From assembly GCA_014874385.1 (NCBI GenBank), contig JACWAE010000107.1, forward strand, positions 1 through 49,031: a stretch of 49,031 nt of DNA, written 5' to 3'. A model generated the notes under the pieces. It was not told where the DNA came from and searched no databases. It saw only the letters and a list, made by a program, of their open reading frames with translations. Within the stretch, counting starts at the first letter, position 1. Each line of letters begins with the position of its first letter. A program made the translations under genes and the position numbers. Positions 7,907-16,575 of the stretch are shown here, piece by piece. This DNA comes from Dehalococcoidia bacterium (GTDB lineage Bacteria > Chloroflexota > Dehalococcoidia > SZUA-161).

Positions 7907-8047
7907 ATGCAAGCATATTGTATGAAATGCCGCGCCAAGAGAGAAATGAAGAATGCCAAAGCTATTACCATGAAGAATGGCAAGCCAGCGACCCAGGGGG
8001 TATGCCCTGTTTGCGGCACCAAGATGTTCAAAATTGGGAAGGGCTAA
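7907..8047 (+). CDS. DUF5679 zinc-ribbon mini-protein
   Basis: A 46-aa protein beginning MQAYCMKCRAKREMKN and ending with CPVCGTKMFKIGKG. Two CxxC knuckles (CMKC at residues 5-8 and CPVC around 34-37) form one zinc ribbon; the sequence matches the small DUF5679 family, common in Chloroflexota and Actinobacteria, function unknown. The longer frame that begins at 7787 is not used: a GGAAAGGAGA ribosome-binding site and a promoter both point to the ATG at 7907. A hairpin with a U-run follows the gene, so it is its own transcription unit. Confidence 0.85.
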   Translation: MQAYCMKCRAKREMKNAKAITMKNGKPATQGVCPVCGTKMFKIGKG

Positions 8048-8088
8048 AGCTGGAATTCTAGTCATCTTTTAGGTATCACAGATATTAG

Positions 8089-8130
8089 AAAGGCTGAGTA
8101 TTCTTGAAGGGTAGGATATTCAGCCTTTTT
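8089..8130. terminator. Rho-independent terminator after the DUF5679 gene
   Basis: Stem AAAGGCTGA / TCAGCCTTT with further weak pairing inward, followed by TTTTT. It lies between convergent genes (ends at 8047 and 8168) and may serve both. Confidence 0.75.
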
Positions 8131-8167
8131 GTTTGGTAATAGTAGAGCGATTCGCAAATCGCTTTTA

Positions 8168-8977
8168 CTAATTCTGCGGTTTCTGGAAATAATAGCCAGT
8201 GTAATCAACTTGAATCAGTTTTACGTCAAGAGCGCGTTTCTTCAAAAACTCGTCCGTCGCTATCCTGCAGCCTTCCCAGTCGCCGTAATCATCGAGGACA
8301 ATATAGCCACCGGGTTGGACGCTATCGTAGAATTTCTCCAGACATAATTTGACGCTCTCGTACCAGTCTGCGTCGATATGTAGAATGGCTATATCTCTGA
8401 TTTGTACGGAAGGGAATGTATCCTGAAACCACCCTTTGATGATGCGGATCCGAGATTCAAGGATGCGTAGCTTCCGAAGGACTTTCTTGACCTTCGATAG
8501 GTCGCCATGACACCAACCTTCGTACGCCGGGGCTTCATCTCCGTCCTTATCTGTGGGTTTAGGCAGTCCCTCGAAGGAGTCAAAAAGCCATACATTTCTG
8601 TTTACGGGAGACCTGTCGCAATGGGAAGCCATTATGGCTGCTGAGCCCCCGTTATAAACACCGCATTCAACGATATCGCCAGGCAGGGAGCGTTGGTTGA
8701 TTTCCTCGCTCAGTTTGTATAAAGCGACCAACCGAGGCACGAACACCGCCGTGTACCCTCTTACCTTGTAGACCAGGCGCATCATTCGGAATGAGTTCAA
8801 GAAAGACCCTGGATGTGAGAGGCGGACATTTTGCAGATAGTACCCTATCAGATTACGGTAGTACAGGCTGAAGAAGGAGACGGCGGCGGCAAATATCGAG
8901 GCTCGATACGCAACCCTGACTTTGATGCTTTGTAGCAACTGTCCCCAGCGGCTCCTGGAAGTTGCTGCGGTGTCCAT
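8168..8977 (-). CDS. TylF/macrocin O-methyltransferase family protein
   Basis: A 269-aa SAM-dependent methyltransferase of the TylF/MycF family. The SAM-binding loop is ECGVYNGGSAAIMA, an acidic LFDSFEGLP segment follows, and LHIDADWYES with VLDDYGDWEG supplies the Asp residues that bind the divalent metal in this family. An N-terminal stretch with a hydrophobic helix (IFAAAVSFFSLYYRNLIGYY) precedes the catalytic domain. I start at the ATG at 8977 (GGAGACAAT before it) rather than the upstream in-frame start at 9133, whose added 52 residues are Arg/Cys-rich and unlike the family. Family members methylate sugar hydroxyls in antibiotics or surface glycans; no glycosyltransferases are nearby. 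Confidence 0.85.
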   Translation of the reverse strand: MDTAATSRSRWGQLLQSIKVRVAYRASIFAAAVSFFSLYYRNLIGYYLQNVRLSHPGSFLNSFRMMRLVYKVRGYTAVFVPRLVALYKLSEEINQRSLPGDIVECGVYNGGSAAIMASHCDRSPVNRNVWLFDSFEGLPKPTDKDGDEAPAYEGWCHGDLSKVKKVLRKLRILESRIRIIKGWFQDTFPSVQIRDIAILHIDADWYESVKLCLEKFYDSVQPGGYIVLDDYGDWEGCRIATDEFLKKRALDVKLIQVDYTGYYFQKPQN

Positions 8978-9306
8978 ATTGTCTCCTAAACCCCTGAATT
9001 GGCTATGTTTCAACATGCAATAGTATACGTGCAAGGCGCATTCTCTGCAACTTCGATTCCAGAGAAGAGGTGCGGTCTGCCATAAGCAGGGAGGTGTTCT
9101 GCGGTTTTGAAGCGCCCGAGGGGAGAGGTTCATCTGTCTGACAAAGGCTTTCCAGGCATCCTCGATTGGTTATGTTGCAGCATCCAAAATCATACGCTAT
9201 AATATCTCCTCGGCAGCCACAAGGGGGAAGCGCTGACGGGAATGGCAGTGGCAACCTACCTTTTCAGATGATGGTCTGCACAAAAAAGAAAAGGAGGAAA
9301 TGCACA
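8978..9306. other. Divergent intergenic region with the livK promoter
   Basis: A perfect TATAAT at 9198-9203 with TTGCAG 17 nt upstream (9175-9180) faces the importer operon. The in-frame extension of the solute-binding protein upstream of 9307 is not coding, since the AAGGAGGAAA ribosome-binding site and signal peptide both start at 9307. Confidence 0.6.
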
Positions 9307-10527
9307 ATGCGGAACTACTTGAAGTATGCTGTAGTTCTAATCCTGGCGGTGGCGCTGCTCGCCCTTGGCGGCATAAGCTGCTCCAGCGGAGGAGGGGGGG
9401 CTACTCCAACACCCAAAGCGGCCTATAAGGTCGGCGCATTATTCTCAACTACCGGGCTGGGTGCAAATCTTGGTAAGCCTGAGATAGAGACAGTGAACAT
9501 GATGGTTCAGCAGATTAACGCTGCTGGTGGAATCAACGGACATCCTTTAGACGTAGTTTTTTACGATACACAGACAGACGAAACCCGAAGCGTGACCCTG
9601 GCAACCAAACTTATCGAGCAGGACAATGTGTTAGCTATCATCGGACCGACTACCAGCGGAGAAAGCCTGGCAATCATTGACACTGTAACAGCGGCAAAGG
9701 TCCCGCTTGTCTCATGTGCGGCCAACATAGGGATTGTAACACCGGTATCAGAAAGGTACTGGGTATTCAAGACCCCCCAGGCCGATAAAGAGGTGGCAGA
9801 CGAAATCTTGAGTTATATGCAGGGCCAGGGCATCACAAAAGTAGCCATAATAACTAATACTTCCTCGTTCGGTGCCGGAGGGAGAACCGTCCTCAAGAGT
9901 GATGCCGGCAACTATGGGATCACAATTGTGGACGATCAGACATACTCCACCGGCGATAACAATATGCAGTCTCAGCTTACTCACATCAAGGGTACGGATG
10001 CCAAGGCTGTGATTTGCTGGGACACTGACCAGCAGGCCGCTATCGTTGCCCAGAACATGAAAACGCTGCAGATGAATATCCCGCTATACTGCAGCCACGG
10101 AATTGCCAATCAGAATTTTATAGATGAAGCAGGCGATGCGGCTAATGGGGTTATCTTCTGCGCAGGCAAGCTGCTGGTCGTTGACAAAGTTCCGGCTACA
10201 GACCCCCAATACGCAGTCTTGACGAAGTACGCGGCTGACTACGTTGCCTACGAAGCCCAACAGGGTAAACCTGATGCAGTGCCCAGTACCTTTGGCGGGC
10301 ATGCGTACGATGCGCTCAGCATGGTGGTTATGGCCCTGAAGAAGATGCCTGAAGGGCTGGACCTCGCTGCAGCCAGGCAAGCGGTAAGGGATGAGATAGA
10401 GCAGACAAAGGACTTCGCTGGTATTAGCGGTGTTTTCACCATGTCCCCGACGGACCACCTGGGAATGCAGCCGGGCTCTCTGGCTATGATTAAGATTGTC
10501 GATGGGAAGTGGACCTGGCTCAAATAA
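9307..10527 (+). CDS. livK: Branched-chain amino acid-type ABC transporter substrate-binding lipoprotein
   Basis: A 406-aa periplasmic-type binding protein, type I fold (Peripla_BP_6). Residues 1-25 form a lipoprotein signal (hydrophobic AVVLILAVALLALGG, then ISCSS with the lipid-attachment Cys), followed by a Gly-rich linker. The mature part starts YKVGALFSTTGLGANLG and shows GGINGHPLDVVFYDTQTD and IGPTTSGESLAI, typical of LivJ/LivK proteins. It heads a five-gene importer locus. Ligand cannot be read; the neighbouring iorAB and paaK genes make aromatic acids or aromatic amino acids as plausible as Leu/Ile/Val. A hairpin follows the gene before the permeases, which would let this protein be made in excess. 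Confidence 0.93.
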   Translation: MRNYLKYAVVLILAVALLALGGISCSSGGGGATPTPKAAYKVGALFSTTGLGANLGKPEIETVNMMVQQINAAGGINGHPLDVVFYDTQTDETRSVTLATKLIEQDNVLAIIGPTTSGESLAIIDTVTAAKVPLVSCAANIGIVTPVSERYWVFKTPQADKEVADEILSYMQGQGITKVAIITNTSSFGAGGRTVLKSDAGNYGITIVDDQTYSTGDNNMQSQLTHIKGTDAKAVICWDTDQQAAIVAQNMKTLQMNIPLYCSHGIANQNFIDEAGDAANGVIFCAGKLLVVDKVPATDPQYAVLTKYAADYVAYEAQQGKPDAVPSTFGGHAYDALSMVVMALKKMPEGLDLAAARQAVRDEIEQTKDFAGISGVFTMSPTDHLGMQPGSLAMIKIVDGKWTWLK

Positions 10528-10560
10528 AATCCAGGCACTCTAACAGAGTCTGAACTAAAA

Positions 10561-10585
10561 GGGGGGAAAGTGTACCTTTCCCCCC
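10561..10585. promoter_or_regulatory. Strong intercistronic hairpin between livK and livH
   Basis: Perfect 10-bp stem GGGGGGAAAG / CTTTCCCCCC around a 5-nt loop, with no U-run. In this position it probably stabilises the upstream mRNA or partly attenuates transcription rather than ending it. Confidence 0.65.
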
Positions 10586-10618
10586 ATATTACTAATTTAG
10601 GGACTAAGAAGTCTTCCT

Positions 10619-11506
10619 ATGTCGACAGCCCAATTTGTCCAGTATCTCATATCCGGTGTTACCCAAGGCAGTATCTACGCACTGATTGGCCTCGGGTTCA
10701 CCATGATATTCGCTGTTACCAGGATCATTAACTTCGCCCAAGGCGAGTTTGTCATGCTGGGCGGCATGCTCTCGTTTACGCTGGCCAGCTCCGCCGGGCT
10801 TCCCCTTGTTCCTGCTGTCATAATCTCTATAATCGTCGCAACGGCCGTCGGAGCCGCAATGTACTTATTTGCAATTCGCCCTGCTAAGAATGCGTCAGTG
10901 GTGAGCTTGATTATCATCACTATCGGCGCAGCCATCTTTATCCGTGGCCTCGCCGGGGTGCTGTGGGGTGTAAGCGCTGTGCGCCCCCCTGTTTTCACGG
11001 GAAGCAATTCGATATCTTTTCTGGGTGCCTACATCGCTCCTCAAGCTCTGTGGATAATCGGAACCACTGTGGTGATGACGATTATGGTTCATCTTTTTCT
11101 CTCATATACCATGGTGGGCAAGGCCCTGAAGGCATGTGCCATAAACCCGGTAGCTTCCAGCCTCGTTGGGGTCAACCCTAAAACGATGGCGCTGATTGCC
11201 TTTGTTATGGCAGCGGCGCTTGGTGGCATCGGGGGAGTGGTCATGGCTCCTCTTACGCTCACAGTTTATGATGCGGGAATAATGCTGGGCCTTAAGGGCT
11301 TTGTAGCAGCGGCGATCGGCGGCTTTAAAAGTCCTCTGGCCACAGTGTTTGGAGGATTACTCCTGGGTATCATTGAGTCCTTTGTGGTGGCGGCTAACTG
11401 GGGACCGTTCACTTCTGCCTACAAAGATGTGGTCGCTCTGGTCGTCCTGATGTTGATACTGCTCGTCAGGTCTGGCAAGCTGGCGGAAGAGGAGAGGACA
11501 GGCTAA
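10619..11506 (+). CDS. livH: Branched-chain amino acid-type ABC transporter permease LivH
   Basis: A 295-aa inner membrane permease with about eight hydrophobic segments. The start (QYLISGVTQGSIYALIGLGF) and the segment VTRIINFAQGEFVMLGGM are hallmarks of LivH, as is the coupling loop around GKALKACAINPVASSLVGVNPKTM, which contacts the ATPases. The stop TAA overlaps the ATG of the next permease by one base, so the two are translationally coupled. Together with LivM it forms the membrane channel of the importer. Confidence 0.95.
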   Translation: MSTAQFVQYLISGVTQGSIYALIGLGFTMIFAVTRIINFAQGEFVMLGGMLSFTLASSAGLPLVPAVIISIIVATAVGAAMYLFAIRPAKNASVVSLIIITIGAAIFIRGLAGVLWGVSAVRPPVFTGSNSISFLGAYIAPQALWIIGTTVVMTIMVHLFLSYTMVGKALKACAINPVASSLVGVNPKTMALIAFVMAAALGGIGGVVMAPLTLTVYDAGIMLGLKGFVAAAIGGFKSPLATVFGGLLLGIIESFVVAANWGPFTSAYKDVVALVVLMLILLVRSGKLAEEERTG

Positions 11507-12489
11507 TGCTCGCGAGACTGACAGGCAAATGGTCATACCTTGCCATCGCAGCGCTCCTGGCACTTCTGATACTTGTACCCTTTGATTGGTTTCTGGGACA
11601 GTACACCACCCTGATGATTTTCATCGGCATCTACACTATAGTAACCGTAGGTCTATGCCTCCTCATGGGTTACACAGGGCAGGTATCTTTAGGGCAGGCC
11701 GCTTTCTTCGGCACGGGAGCCTACATATCCGCTATTTTGAGCAAGACCTATGGCGTGAACCCATGGCTGGCAATGCTGATAGCAGCCATCATGACCGGCG
11801 CTTTCGCATATATTATCGGCTATCCAATCTTCAGGCTTAAGGGTAACTATCTTGCCATGGCTACCCTCGGCCTGGGTTTGATTATGTGGATTCTGTTCAG
11901 GGAGCTAGGCCAGTTCACAGGGGGGCCTGACGGGATGTCGGGTATTCCTTACCTGTCCATCGGCGGGTTTGCCTTTAATACCTCTTTCAGACGCTATTTC
12001 CTGGTCTGGTTCTTCTGCCTGGCTGCCATGCTTATCTCACAGAACATCGTAAGATCGAGGACAGGTCGTGCGCTCAGGGCTATTCATGGGAGCGAGGCTG
12101 CCTCTGAGTCGATTGGCATCAATGTAGACCAGTTCAAGGTAAAGATATTAACGCTCAGCGCTGTATATGCCTCCCTTGCCGGAAGTCTTTACGTTTATCA
12201 TCTCCGATTTGTCAGCCCCCAGCCATTCGATTTTATGGCCTCAGTGAAGCTGGTGGTCATGGCCGTGATAGGGGGGCTGGCCAGTGTGTGGGGCGCTATA
12301 TTCGGCGCCGGGGCAACCCGAATTCTGAGCGACGAGCTGCTGCTTAGATTCGGACAGTGGGATATCGTCGTTTACGGGCTTATACTGGTGTTGGTGATGA
12401 TTTTCATGCCGGAAGGTTTGTTTGTCAAACTCAAGGAACTCTACGAGCGATTGCGGCTCAGATACGGACGGAGAGAGGCGCAACCTTGA
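11506..12489 (+). CDS. livM: Branched-chain amino acid-type ABC transporter permease LivM
   Basis: A 327-aa permease with roughly ten hydrophobic segments. Characteristic LivM stretches are GYTGQVSLGQAAFFGTGAYI, FRLKGNYLAMATLGLG and the coupling loop SRTGRALRAIHGSEAASESIGINV. It overlaps livH at its start by one base and livG at its end by four bases (TTGA), so expression is tightly coupled. It forms the channel together with LivH. Confidence 0.95.
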   Translation: MLARLTGKWSYLAIAALLALLILVPFDWFLGQYTTLMIFIGIYTIVTVGLCLLMGYTGQVSLGQAAFFGTGAYISAILSKTYGVNPWLAMLIAAIMTGAFAYIIGYPIFRLKGNYLAMATLGLGLIMWILFRELGQFTGGPDGMSGIPYLSIGGFAFNTSFRRYFLVWFFCLAAMLISQNIVRSRTGRALRAIHGSEAASESIGINVDQFKVKILTLSAVYASLAGSLYVYHLRFVSPQPFDFMASVKLVVMAVIGGLASVWGAIFGAGATRILSDELLLRFGQWDIVVYGLILVLVMIFMPEGLFVKLKELYERLRLRYGRREAQP

Positions 12490-13259
12490 CCAGGTCCATA
12501 ATATTGGAGACCAGAGGACTAAGTAAGGCCTTTGGCGGGCTGGTAGCTGTAAATAAGGTGGACATGACCTTGGAGGTGGGGAAGATCACAGCCATTATCG
12601 GTCCCAATGGCGCCGGTAAGACCACGTTATTTAATCTTATCGCCGGAGTCTACCCGGTGAGCAGTGGCGAGATATACTTTCAAGGTGCGCTTCTTAATAA
12701 CATTCCAGCTTACAAAAGGGCCTCTTTGGGCATTGTGCGTACCTATCAACATGTCCATCTTTTTGGAAACATGACTGTTTTGGAGAACGTCATGTCGGGA
12801 CGGCACCCGCGAAGCAGCTATGGCTTTTTCGAGGCCGCTTTTCGCCTGCCCAAGGCACACCGTGAGGAGGAGGCCATCTCTCTCAATGCTATTAAATACC
12901 TTAACCTGGTGGGGTTAGGAACATACGCCGAACATGACGCTCTCAGCCTGCCGCTGGGCCAGCAAAAACTGCTGGCAATAGCCCGAGCCCTGGCTACTGA
13001 GCCCCGTCTTATCCTGCTCGATGAGCCCGGTGCCGGTTTGAACACCCTGGAGAAGCGGCAGTTGAGCGATCTCCTCCGCAACATCAGGGAAATGGGTATC
13101 AGCGTGGTACTGGTAGAGCATGACATGCCTCTGGTAATGGGTATTGCCGAATGGGTGATCGTCCTGGACAGCGGGCAAAAGATAGCAGAGGGTACCGCAG
13201 CACAAGTTCAGAAAGACCCGAAGGTCATCGCCGCTTACCTTGGTGAGGAAGTGGAGTAA
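12486..13259 (+). CDS. livG: Branched-chain amino acid-type ABC transporter ATPase LivG
   Basis: A 257-aa ABC ATPase. Walker A GPNGAGKT (residues 39-46), signature LSLPLGQQKLLAIARAL (a LivG-type variant of LSGGQ), Walker B RLILLDEPGAGLN, and the LivG-specific C-terminal EGTAAQVQKDPKVIAAYLGE. I start at the TTG at 12486, which overlaps the livM stop as TTGA and has GGAGAG about 11 nt upstream; an open frame continues further up inside livM but is out of keeping with the family. The end overlaps livF by one base (TAATG). Confidence 0.93.
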   Translation: MTRSIILETRGLSKAFGGLVAVNKVDMTLEVGKITAIIGPNGAGKTTLFNLIAGVYPVSSGEIYFQGALLNNIPAYKRASLGIVRTYQHVHLFGNMTVLENVMSGRHPRSSYGFFEAAFRLPKAHREEEAISLNAIKYLNLVGLGTYAEHDALSLPLGQQKLLAIARALATEPRLILLDEPGAGLNTLEKRQLSDLLRNIREMGISVVLVEHDMPLVMGIAEWVIVLDSGQKIAEGTAAQVQKDPKVIAAYLGEEVE

Positions 13260-14017
13260 TGCTTAGAGTTGAAGGGGTTTCTGTGTCCTATGGTCGGGTT
13301 ACTGCACTCAGGGAGGTCTCTCTGATAGTGAACGATGGAGAGATCGTAACTCTTATCGGGTCCAATGGCGCTGGCAAGACTACCCTTCTGAATGCTATAA
13401 CAGGGGTAGTGCCTCTGAAGAACGGGAATGTCTGGCTGGACGATTGCAGGCTCTCCGGACTTTCTTCTCACAAAACAGTAAGGCTCGGCGTAGGTTATGT
13501 GCCCGAGGGTAGGCAGACCTTCGGAGCTATGTCGGTTAAGGACAACTTGACCCTGGGCAGCTATTCACAGCGCGGCCGGAACCCATTGAGCACTCTAGGT
13601 TATGTTGGCTGGTTCCTGCATCATCCGTCGATTCAGTCCAATTTAGAGATGGTGTTTAAGCTTTTCCCTATACTAAAGGAGCGGCAGAAGCAGCAGGCAG
13701 GCAGCCTCAGCGGTGGAGAGCAACAGATGTTAGCTGTAGGGAGGGCACTAATGTCCTCTCCCAAAATACTTCTCCTGGATGAACCGTCTCTCGGGTTGGC
13801 ACCAAATTTGGTGAGGGAAATTCTGAAGCTCTTAATCAGGCTTAGAGATGAAGGGCTTACCATACTCCTCGTTGAACAGGATGCTGCCGCTGCCCTCAAG
13901 GTTGCCGACCGTGGCTATGTGATGGAAAGGGGACGGATAACCATAGAGGGAAAAGCTAAGGAGCTTTTGTTCGATGACAGGGTGAGGCAGGCATACCTGG
14001 GCAAAACAGTAGCCTAA
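13259..14017 (+). CDS. livF: Branched-chain amino acid-type ABC transporter ATPase LivF
   Basis: A 252-aa ABC ATPase that pairs with LivG. Walker A GSNGAGKT (around residues 35-42), signature LSGGEQQMLAVGRALM, Walker B ILLLDEPSLGLAP, and the LivF hallmark YVPEGRQTFGAMSVKDNL after the Q-loop. The Ser in the first Walker A position (GSNG rather than GPNG or GRNG) is tolerated in the family. It is the last gene of the transporter; a short hairpin and about 150 bp separate it from iorA. Confidence 0.95.
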   Translation: MLRVEGVSVSYGRVTALREVSLIVNDGEIVTLIGSNGAGKTTLLNAITGVVPLKNGNVWLDDCRLSGLSSHKTVRLGVGYVPEGRQTFGAMSVKDNLTLGSYSQRGRNPLSTLGYVGWFLHHPSIQSNLEMVFKLFPILKERQKQQAGSLSGGEQQMLAVGRALMSSPKILLLDEPSLGLAPNLVREILKLLIRLRDEGLTILLVEQDAAAALKVADRGYVMERGRITIEGKAKELLFDDRVRQAYLGKTVA

Positions 14018-14088
14018 GTCGTTATAGAGTGGTAAAATGGCAAGAAAGGCGATTGTTCGGCAATTGGTTGCAGGTACAAAGCTGGACA

Positions 14089-14104
14089 AGGGGCTGAAGC
14101 CCCT
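14089..14104. repeat. Short hairpin between livF and iorA
   Basis: AGGGGC-TGAA-GCCCCT, a 6-bp GC stem with a tetraloop and no U-run. It could be a weak terminator, a processing site or a scrap of a dispersed repeat. Confidence 0.4.
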
Positions 14105-14164
14105 CGTCTAGGGTTGCGACTTGGGTGCCAGTTTCTAAACGCCCTCAGAGGAGGCGGAATAAAT

Positions 14165-15964
14165 TTGAAGCAGCTTTTATCTGGCAATGAGGCTATGGCG
14201 CTTGGGGCATATCATGCCGGGGTAGCCGTGGCAACTGCTTACCCCGGGACACCGAGCACCGAGATTCTGGAAAACCTAGCGCGACGGGACAGGATATATG
14301 TTGAATGGTCAACCAATGAGAAGGTGGCTCTGGAAGTGGCTATGGGTGCAGCCTACGGAGGCGTCCGGGCCCTGGCTTCGATGAAGCATGTGGGCTTAAA
14401 TGTGGCTGCCGACCCCTTCTTTGCAGTCTCGACCACCGGTATCATCGGCGGGCTGGTAGTAATCTCCTGTGATGATCCGGGAGAGCACAGCTCGCAGGGA
14501 GAGCAGGACAACCGCCATTTAGCCAAATTCGCCAAAGTCCCCATGCTGGAGCCTACCGATAGCCAGGAAGCCTATGATTTGATGGACTGGCTGTTCAAAA
14601 TCAGCGAAGAGTTCGATACGCCGGTGCTGTTGCGCTCCACCACTCGCATATCCCACTGCAAGACTGTGGTGGATGTGAGCAGAGAGCGTAAAGCCGACTT
14701 AAAGCAGCCCGCTTTCATACGCTCTCCTTCTAAATATGTGATGGTTCCCTCCAATGCCCGCCCCAGGCGTAATGTGATGGAGGATCGCATCATCAAGCTG
14801 CGTTCCTATGTGGAAAGCTTCCCCATGAACGAGATGATACTCGGTGATCGCAAGCTTGGCATAGTATCCAGTGGGGTAGCTTATCAATACGCCAGAGAAG
14901 TCTTTAAGAACGCCTCCTTCCTCAAACTCGTAACCACTTATCCCATTCCAGTGGGCCTGGTGCGGCGCTTTGCCAAAGAGGTGGAGCGGGTGATTGTGAT
15001 CGAGGAGCTCGACCCTTATCTTGAAGAGGCGTTACACCAACTGGGTATTCCCGCAACCGGTAAAGACTTTATCCCTATCATAGGGGAACTTACCCCCGAG
15101 ATAGTGGAGCAGGGCGCTATTAAAGCAGGCTTGCTGCCATCTCCTAAGCCTGTTCATAAATCTGCTGTGTCTGCGCCGCAATTGCCGGCACGACGTCCTC
15201 AGCTTTGCGCCGGCTGCCCCCATGTCGGCACCGAGTATGTTTTGAGGCAGCTATGCTTCCAGAACCCCAGTTCGCCGGGGCCAATCAAGAAAGGCGAGGT
15301 TGTCGTCACCAGCGATATCGGATGCTATACGTTGGGTGTGTATCCTCCCCTATCTGCGCTAGATACTTGCGCCTGCATGGGTGCGAGTATAGGACAGGCT
15401 ATAGGGCTGCAAAAGGCAGGAGTCCCCAATAAGGTTGTGGCTGTATTGGGTGATTCTACGTTTGTGCATTCGGGCATAACCGGGCTGGTGGATGCAGTGT
15501 ACAACCAGGGTAATATTACTGTTATCATCCTGGATAACGGAACCACGGCTATGACCGGGCACCAGGGGCACCCCGGCACGGGTATATCGGCGAGACGGAC
15601 GAAGGCTGCAGTAGTGAAGCTGGAGAAACTGGTGGAGGGGCTTGGCGTCAAAAATGTCAATGTGGTTAACGCCTTCGATTTGAAAGCTATCGAGTCCACC
15701 CTGAAACGGTGTCTGGAGACCGAGGGGCCTTCGGTTATCATATCGCGAGGCCCGTGTCCTCTGAATGTTAAAGCGGCGGGGAAGCCATTCAAGGTGGATG
15801 CTGACCAGTGCACCGGTTGCTATACCTGCCTGGATATCGGCTGTCCCGCTATATCCCTGTCGGATGAGAAGGCTGTAATAGATGCCGGCGTGTGCCTGGG
15901 CACTGCCTGCGGTATCTGTGCTCAGGTCTGCCCCCAGGAAGCCATTTCGGAGATGGGAAAATGA
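14165..15964 (+). CDS. iorA: Indolepyruvate:ferredoxin oxidoreductase, alpha subunit
   Basis: A 599-aa thiamine-diphosphate enzyme that oxidatively decarboxylates aryl pyruvates (indolepyruvate, phenylpyruvate) to aryl-acetyl-CoA, reducing ferredoxin. The order is right for IorA: pyrimidine-binding domain (AYPGTPSTEILENLA, EWSTNEKVALEVAMGAAYGG), central domain, TPP domain (CAGCPHVGTEY, SDIGCYTLGVYPP, GDSTFVHSGITG with NGTTAMTGHQGHPG), then two [4Fe-4S] clusters at the C-terminus (CTGCYTCLDIGCP and CLGTACGICAQVCP). I use the TTG at 14165, preceded by AGAGGAGG, giving the normal length. The end overlaps iorB (ATGA). Confidence 0.95.
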   Translation: MKQLLSGNEAMALGAYHAGVAVATAYPGTPSTEILENLARRDRIYVEWSTNEKVALEVAMGAAYGGVRALASMKHVGLNVAADPFFAVSTTGIIGGLVVISCDDPGEHSSQGEQDNRHLAKFAKVPMLEPTDSQEAYDLMDWLFKISEEFDTPVLLRSTTRISHCKTVVDVSRERKADLKQPAFIRSPSKYVMVPSNARPRRNVMEDRIIKLRSYVESFPMNEMILGDRKLGIVSSGVAYQYAREVFKNASFLKLVTTYPIPVGLVRRFAKEVERVIVIEELDPYLEEALHQLGIPATGKDFIPIIGELTPEIVEQGAIKAGLLPSPKPVHKSAVSAPQLPARRPQLCAGCPHVGTEYVLRQLCFQNPSSPGPIKKGEVVVTSDIGCYTLGVYPPLSALDTCACMGASIGQAIGLQKAGVPNKVVAVLGDSTFVHSGITGLVDAVYNQGNITVIILDNGTTAMTGHQGHPGTGISARRTKAAVVKLEKLVEGLGVKNVNVVNAFDLKAIESTLKRCLETEGPSVIISRGPCPLNVKAAGKPFKVDADQCTGCYTCLDIGCPAISLSDEKAVIDAGVCLGTACGICAQVCPQEAISEMGK

Positions 15965-16575
15965 AGGATGTTAATGTGCTCATGGTGGGTGTCGGTGGCC
16001 AGGGTGTAATCCTGGCTAGCGATGCCATGTCTGAGATAGGCATGAACAGCGGCTACGACGTGAAAAAGACAGATTCCCTGGGCATGGCGCAGCGCGGCGG
16101 CAGCGTGGTGAGCCATGTCCGCTGGGGAGGACACGTGTTCTCACCGATGGTCAAAAGAGGGGAAGCTGATTTCTTGATCGGTTTCGAACAACTGGAGGCA
16201 GCGCGCTGGGCGCCATATTTGAAGCCTGGCGCAGTGGTTATCATAGCTGATGTGGTTGTTATCCCGGTATCGATAATCGGCAGCGACATGCATTATCCGA
16301 CCTGGGAGGAAATTGAAGGTATCTTCAAGCAATATACCGAGCAGGTATACCTTATCCCCGCCCCCAGAATCGCCCAGGAGGTGGGCAATCTCAGAGCAAT
16401 CAATATGGTGATACTGGGCTTCCTATCCGAATTCCTTGAGTTGAAATCTGAAGCCTGGACGGAGAATATACGACGCAGATTGCCCCCTAAGTTTTTGGAA
16501 TCCAGCCTTAAAGCTTTCACAAGAGGAGTGGAGGAAGCTAAAGCTATGAGGCTAGCAAAGGGAGTCAAGAAATGA
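15961..16575 (+). CDS. iorB: Indolepyruvate:ferredoxin oxidoreductase, beta subunit
   Basis: A 204-aa gamma-type 2-oxoacid:ferredoxin oxidoreductase subunit that completes the IorA enzyme. It opens [19 protein letters not shown] and carries [21 protein letters not shown], both standard for IorB. The ATG at 15961 overlaps the iorA stop by four bases, and its own stop overlaps paaK by the same ATGA arrangement, so iorA-iorB-paaK are translated as a coupled set. Length is normal for the family. Confidence 0.94.
   Translation: MKDVNVLMVGVGGQGVILASDAMSEIGMNSGYDVKKTDSLGMAQRGGSVVSHVRWGGHVFSPMVKRGEADFLIGFEQLEAARWAPYLKPGAVVIIADVVVIPVSIIGSDMHYPTWEEIEGIFKQYTEQVYLIPAPRIAQEVGNLRAINMVILGFLSEFLELKSEAWTENIRRRLPPKFLESSLKAFTRGVEEAKAMRLAKGVKK

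Noticed and set aside
14037-14111. ATG-started 24-codon frame between livF and iorA
   Set aside because: Very short, no ribosome-binding site, and its end falls in a repeat-like hairpin.
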